Shown here piece after piece: positions 21,580-23,977 of a DNA stretch of 23,977 nt. Location: positions 1-23,977 of the forward strand of contig JAEZFI010000209.1 in the NCBI GenBank assembly GCA_023437745.1. The letters run 5' to 3'. How positions within the stretch are numbered: the first letter of the stretch is position 1; the number at the start of each line of letters is the position of its first letter. Both the position numbers and the translations under genes were made by a program. This stretch comes from Actinomycetes bacterium (GTDB lineage: Bacteria; Actinomycetota; Acidimicrobiia; Acidimicrobiales; Microtrichaceae). The notes under the pieces are model-generated. The model was not told the DNA's origin and made no database searches. It was given only the letters and a program-made list of their open reading frames with translations.

Positions 21580-21765
21580 ATGGCCGTGCGCACCGATTGC
21601 CGCCACTACTCCACCCGCACCGTGCAGAGCGGTGAGCAGGTGCAGCGCTGCCGGCTCGATGCCGCCGAGGCAGCACCGTTCGCCTGCCCGGTCGGCTGCC
21701 TGTTCTTCGAGGACCGGCCGCTCGGACTCGGGCAGTGGGGCGGCGGCACGGGCGCCACTCCCTGA
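21580..21765 (+). CDS. Small four-cysteine protein, possible metal-binding
   Basis: 61-residue protein with Cys7, Cys24, Cys36 and Cys40 (C-x16-C-x11-C-x3-C), plus a CRHY element at 7-10 and ACPVGCLFFE at 35-44. The four-cysteine spacing suggests a zinc knuckle or Fe-S site; no named family is certain to me, though I think similar short proteins occur in other actinobacteria. It has no signal peptide or membrane span. The tail after residue 48 is Gly-rich and probably disordered. Evidence that it is real: a -10-like CAAACT exactly 6 nt before the ATG, a -35-like box, and a 58-bp divergent gap to glnD. Function unknown. Confidence 0.72.
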   Translation: MAVRTDCRHYSTRTVQSGEQVQRCRLDAAEAAPFACPVGCLFFEDRPLGLGQWGGGTGATP

Positions 21766-21785
21766 CCCGGCCCCTGGCCCGAACC

Positions 21786-21809
21786 TGGCCGGAAGTGCGT
21801 GGCCGGCCA
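21786..21809. terminator. Hairpin between convergent small genes
   Basis: TGGCCGG (21786-21792) pairs with CCGGCCA (21803-21809) around a 10-nt loop. It lies between the four-cysteine gene and the convergent 157-residue gene, and is a weak bidirectional terminator candidate. Confidence 0.35.
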
Positions 21810-21841
21810 CCGACATCCGGCCGAGTTCGCCGGGTGTCGCG

Positions 21842-22315
21842 TCAGCCCGAGCCGGCGGCCCGGCGGCGGCGCAGGTGGACGTGCGCGGTGGCGGCCCCCC
21901 ACTCGAGACCGGCGGCGCCGACGGCGTCCCCGAGGTCGGCGAACGCCGCCGGACCCAGGCCGTACACGTCCTCGGGGGCGAGGCGGACCTCCATCTCGTC
22001 GCGCCGAGCGGGCGGGACGCCGGCTGCCCGGAGGAGCTCGGTCACCGGGCGCACACCCCGCCGGAGGATGGCGAGGGGCGTCGTGGTCTGCCGGCCCGGG
22101 TCGTTCGCCTCGAAGTCCCGCAGGGCCGGCAGCACCGTGGCGCGGACCTCGTCGATCGCCTCGTCGAGGCGGGAGCGGTCGACGCCCCGCGAGCGCTCGT
22201 CCACCAGCCGTGTGACCCACGCGGCGAGGGAGTCCTCGACCGCGTCGACGAGGGCGCGGGCATACCCGTGGTAGGCCTCCAGATCGGCGGGGTCGACGTC
22301 GTCCACGGCCCCCAT
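21842..22315 (-). CDS. Conserved-looking helical protein, unknown
   Basis: 157-residue soluble protein without a family I can name. The first half is amphipathic helix with a regular pattern: DLEAYHGYARALVDAVEDSL, AAWVTRLVDERSRG and LDEAIDEVRATVLPALRDF. The second half has PLAILRRGVRPVTELLRAAG, MEVRLAPEDVYGLGPAAFADLGD and a short basic tail rich in Arg. There is no signal peptide or membrane span. Start ATG 22315 is preferred because the frame upstream loses coding character and reads into the divergent lipoprotein promoter; GTG 22306 is an alternative. No good Shine-Dalgarno or -10 at the preferred spacing is visible. It is divergent from the permuted lipoprotein gene. Confidence 0.68.
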   Translation of the reverse strand: MGAVDDVDPADLEAYHGYARALVDAVEDSLAAWVTRLVDERSRGVDRSRLDEAIDEVRATVLPALRDFEANDPGRQTTTPLAILRRGVRPVTELLRAAGVPPARRDEMEVRLAPEDVYGLGPAAFADLGDAVGAAGLEWGAATAHVHLRRRRAAGSG

Positions 22316-22352
22316 CTTCGCCGCTGAGGGGGCCGCGGCACCCCTCCTTCGG

Positions 22353-22358
22353 TACCGT
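22353..22358 (+). promoter_or_regulatory. -10 box of the permuted lipoprotein gene
   Basis: TACCGT (TANNNT) ends 9 nt before the ATG at 22368, so the 5' leader would be only about 2-3 nt. No clear -35 is visible. Confidence 0.45.
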
Positions 22359-22367
22359 GACACCCCG

Positions 22368-23684
22368 ATGACGGCGAAGCGACGGGGAGCTCGAGGTGTC
22401 GGGGTGGTCCTGCTCGCCGCCGCGCTCGTCGCCGGGTGCTCCCACAGCGAGCAGATCGAGGCGACCGACGACGACGCCCCGCTCTCCACGAACCCCCCAC
22501 CCGTGGCCGGGGCGCAGCGCCTCGCCGGGATGATGGGCACCGCGCCGATCACCGACGTCACGGAGCGGTTCCACCGACGCCTGCTCGGCGTCGATCCCGA
22601 GCTCGACGAGACCGTCGGCGCCGCCGCCGCATACGACGCCGCCATCGTGGTCGGCCTGGCGACCGAGCTGGCCCGCACGGACGCGCCGTCCAAGCTCGCG
22701 ACCGAGATCGTCGGCGTCACCGGCAAGGGGCGCAAGTGCTACGAGTACGAGGGCTGCCGTGTCCTGATGGACAGCGGCGAGCCGATCGACTTCGACGGTC
22801 AGAGCGGCGCGATCCTGCTCCAGGAGAACGGCGACCCGGGCGAGGCGAGCTTCGCAGTCCTGCGCATGACCGACGCGGGATCCGTCGAGCGGCTCGCGGT
22901 CCGCAGCGCCGTCGCAGAGCTGGACGACTCGGTGCACCCGCCCGTGGTGAACCCCCTGGCCGGACCGCCCGCCGACGGCCATCTGACCATCGGGCTCGTC
23001 CTCCCCTCTGCCGGGCCCGACGCCGGCACCGCCCGGGCCCAGCGCGCCGGCGTGAAGCTGGCGATCGCAGAGATGAACGCGTACGGCGGGGTGCTCGGCG
23101 AACCCGTCGAGCTGATCGAGGGCGACGCAGGGCAGCCCGGCTCGGCCGTGGCCGAGGCCACGGTCACCGACCAGCTCGCGAAAGGGGTGGACGTGATCGT
23201 GAGCCCGCCGTCCTCGGAGGCGACCGCCGCGATACTCCCCCAGGTCACGGGTGCCGGCGTCGTGGTGGTCAGCGCCACAGCGACTGCGAAGGACCTCGGC
23301 GCCGACGACCGAGGGCTCTTCTTCCGCTTCGCGCCCTCGGATGCGCTGCAGGGGAGGACGTTGGCCGACGTGGTCACCTCGGAGGGGCTCCTCGACGTCA
23401 CGGTCGTCGCCGAGCGGGGCGACGGCGAAGCCCTCATCCCCGACCTGTTCACCGGACTGGCGGTCGCCGGTGGCTCGATCGCGTCGACGTTGCTGTTCGA
23501 CGGTGGGGCCGACGTCCCGGCCGATCTGGTGTCGTCGATCCGAGGGTCGACCGGTGAGGCATGGGTGTTCCTCGGGTCGAACCAGGCTGTGGCACCGGTG
23601 CTCCGGGCGTTGCTCGCTGCAGGCTCGGGCCCGTCGTCGCCACGGTGGTTCGCGTCGAACCTCAGCCCGCAGCTCGGCGCCTGA
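22368..23684 (+). CDS. Substrate-binding lipoprotein with permuted domain order
   Basis: 438-residue lipoprotein: signal peptide with lipobox VAGC (C24), then a Pro/Asp-rich spacer. Residues 51-166 look like the C-terminal part of a branched-chain amino-acid-type binding protein (Peripla_BP_6). This part runs RLAGMMGTAPIT, AAYDAAIVVGLA, a cysteine pair C124/C130 in KCYEYEGC, IDFDGQSG, ENGDPGEASFAVL. After a ~38-residue linker, residues 205-438 look like the N-terminal part: LTIGLVLPSAG, AGVKLAIAEMNAYGGVLGEPVELIEGD, VDVIVSPPSSE, GLFFRFAPSDALQG, then AWVFLGSN and WFASNLSPQLGA at the end. In ordinary members the second block comes first, and LxGMKGT follows the NxxNALG-like segment. The order is therefore circularly permuted. 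No ABC permease genes adjoin, so it may be a sensor or carrier rather than a transport component. Confidence 0.85.
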   Translation: MTAKRRGARGVGVVLLAAALVAGCSHSEQIEATDDDAPLSTNPPPVAGAQRLAGMMGTAPITDVTERFHRRLLGVDPELDETVGAAAAYDAAIVVGLATELARTDAPSKLATEIVGVTGKGRKCYEYEGCRVLMDSGEPIDFDGQSGAILLQENGDPGEASFAVLRMTDAGSVERLAVRSAVAELDDSVHPPVVNPLAGPPADGHLTIGLVLPSAGPDAGTARAQRAGVKLAIAEMNAYGGVLGEPVELIEGDAGQPGSAVAEATVTDQLAKGVDVIVSPPSSEATAAILPQVTGAGVVVVSATATAKDLGADDRGLFFRFAPSDALQGRTLADVVTSEGLLDVTVVAERGDGEALIPDLFTGLAVAGGSIASTLLFDGGADVPADLVSSIRGSTGEAWVFLGSNQAVAPVLRALLAAGSGPSSPRWFASNLSPQLGA

Positions 23685-23731
23685 GGCGGAGGCGGCCCGG
23701 CGCACGGCGCACGGCGCGACCGCGCTGAGGG

Positions 23732-23746
23732 GCCGGAGCCGCCGGC
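23732..23746. terminator. Weak hairpin in the 23685-23820 gap
   Basis: GCCGG (23732-23736) and CCGGC (23742-23746) close on AGCCG and are followed by TTCTCC. The stem is only 5 bp. The gap also holds about three copies of a 7-bp GGCGCAC-like unit near 23698-23718; I see no gene in it. Confidence 0.3.
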
Positions 23747-23820
23747 TTCTCCGTCCCGATCGCTTCTCGGGTCCTCGCGAAAGCTCGCCGCGCTGGTGTC
23801 ACCCAGATCGCCGCCGTGGT

Positions 23821-23977
23821 TCAGCCGGGTGGTCCGCGGGTGTGGACCTGGTTGCCGTGTGGGGTGGTCCAGGTGAACGTCTGGTCGGGGTTCGCGACGA
23901 GCGACCAGCCCCGCCGGTGCGTCACCCGGTGATGCCGCCTGCAAAGAGCGATCAAATTGATCATGTCGGTCGGGCCG
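23821..23977 (-). CDS. C-terminal end of HNH-endonuclease-like protein (partial)
   Basis: Fifty-one codons before a TGA at 23821-23823; the gene continues beyond the right edge, so start and length are unknown. The reading shows PTDMINLIALCRRHHRVTHRR, then GWSLVANPDQTFTWTTPHG. NLIALCRRHHR is the closing part of an HNH nuclease domain: the Asn, the Cys and the His-His pair that bind metal. The C-terminal tail is like those of actinobacterial DUF222/13E12-type HNH proteins, which occur in many copies in such genomes and whose role is poorly known. The domain's first Cys and His lie outside the window. A local AT-rich patch (GATCAATTTGATC on the minus strand, 23950-23962) is palindromic but coding. 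Confidence 0.75.
   Translation of the reverse strand, partial: GPTDMINLIALCRRHHRVTHRRGWSLVANPDQTFTWTTPHGNQVHTRGPPG

Noticed and set aside
22368..23684. Reading the substrate-binding lipoprotein as a pseudogene
   Set aside because: The frame is uninterrupted for 438 codons, has a valid lipobox and promoter box, and both blocks keep family motifs; only the order is unusual.
21606..23705. 699-codon minus-strand open frame across three genes
   Set aside because: Opposite the permuted lipoprotein and out of frame with the 157-residue gene; no recognisable domain.
23950..23962. GATCAATTTGATC palindrome as an operator
   Set aside because: It lies inside the conserved MINLIAL coding segment of the HNH-like domain, which explains the sequence.

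Overview
This is a GC-rich, gene-dense chromosomal segment of an actinobacterium. Features pointing there are heavy G/C at third codon positions, GTG starts, many starts that sit 6-7 nt after a TANNNT -10 box with no Shine-Dalgarno (leaderless transcripts), a PAC2 protein, threonine/proline-rich secreted linkers, and lipoproteins and substrate-binding proteins of the kind seen in Acidimicrobiia (Ilumatobacter/Iamia-like). The class-level placement is inference. I see no rRNA, tRNA, CRISPR array, prophage or insertion sequence.

Layout. 1-2243: tail hairpin of an upstream gene, then a NatAB-type ABC exporter pair. 2370-3791: secreted two-domain protein with a 12-unit PTTTA linker. 3853-4302: D-aminoacyl-tRNA deacylase (dtd) on the minus strand. 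4397-7873: tightly coupled plus-strand cassette of a GT4 glycosyltransferase, a SAM methyltransferase, an alpha/alpha-toroid protein and a small membrane protein. 7921-9197: convergent minus-strand pair of a second methyltransferase and a GtrA-family membrane protein. Together these six genes look like a surface-glycan locus. 9309-11416: acyl-CoA thioesterase II and a PQQ-type sugar dehydrogenase lipoprotein. 11517-15784: a TetR repressor behind a perfect 18-bp palindrome, translationally coupled to two half-transporters forming a heterodimeric ABC exporter with one degenerate ATP site. 15795-17039: unknown beta-rich lipoprotein. 17139-18496: divergent GNAT acetyltransferase and PAC2 protein. 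18506-21521: NUDIX hydrolase and a GlnD-like PII uridylyltransferase. 21580-21765: a 61-residue four-cysteine protein divergent from glnD. 21842-22315: 157-residue unknown. 22368-23684: a lipoprotein whose two recognisable halves match a branched-chain amino-acid-type substrate-binding protein in reversed order. 23821-23977: C-terminal end of an HNH-endonuclease-like protein that runs off the window.

The most unusual item is the apparent circular permutation at 22368-23684: the signal peptide is followed by the family's C-terminal segment, then a linker, then its N-terminal lobe, and the protein stops exactly where the C-terminal segment would normally begin. Next in interest are the leaderless-start architecture shared by at least five genes, the four-cysteine small protein, the TetR palindrome, and the glycan cassette.
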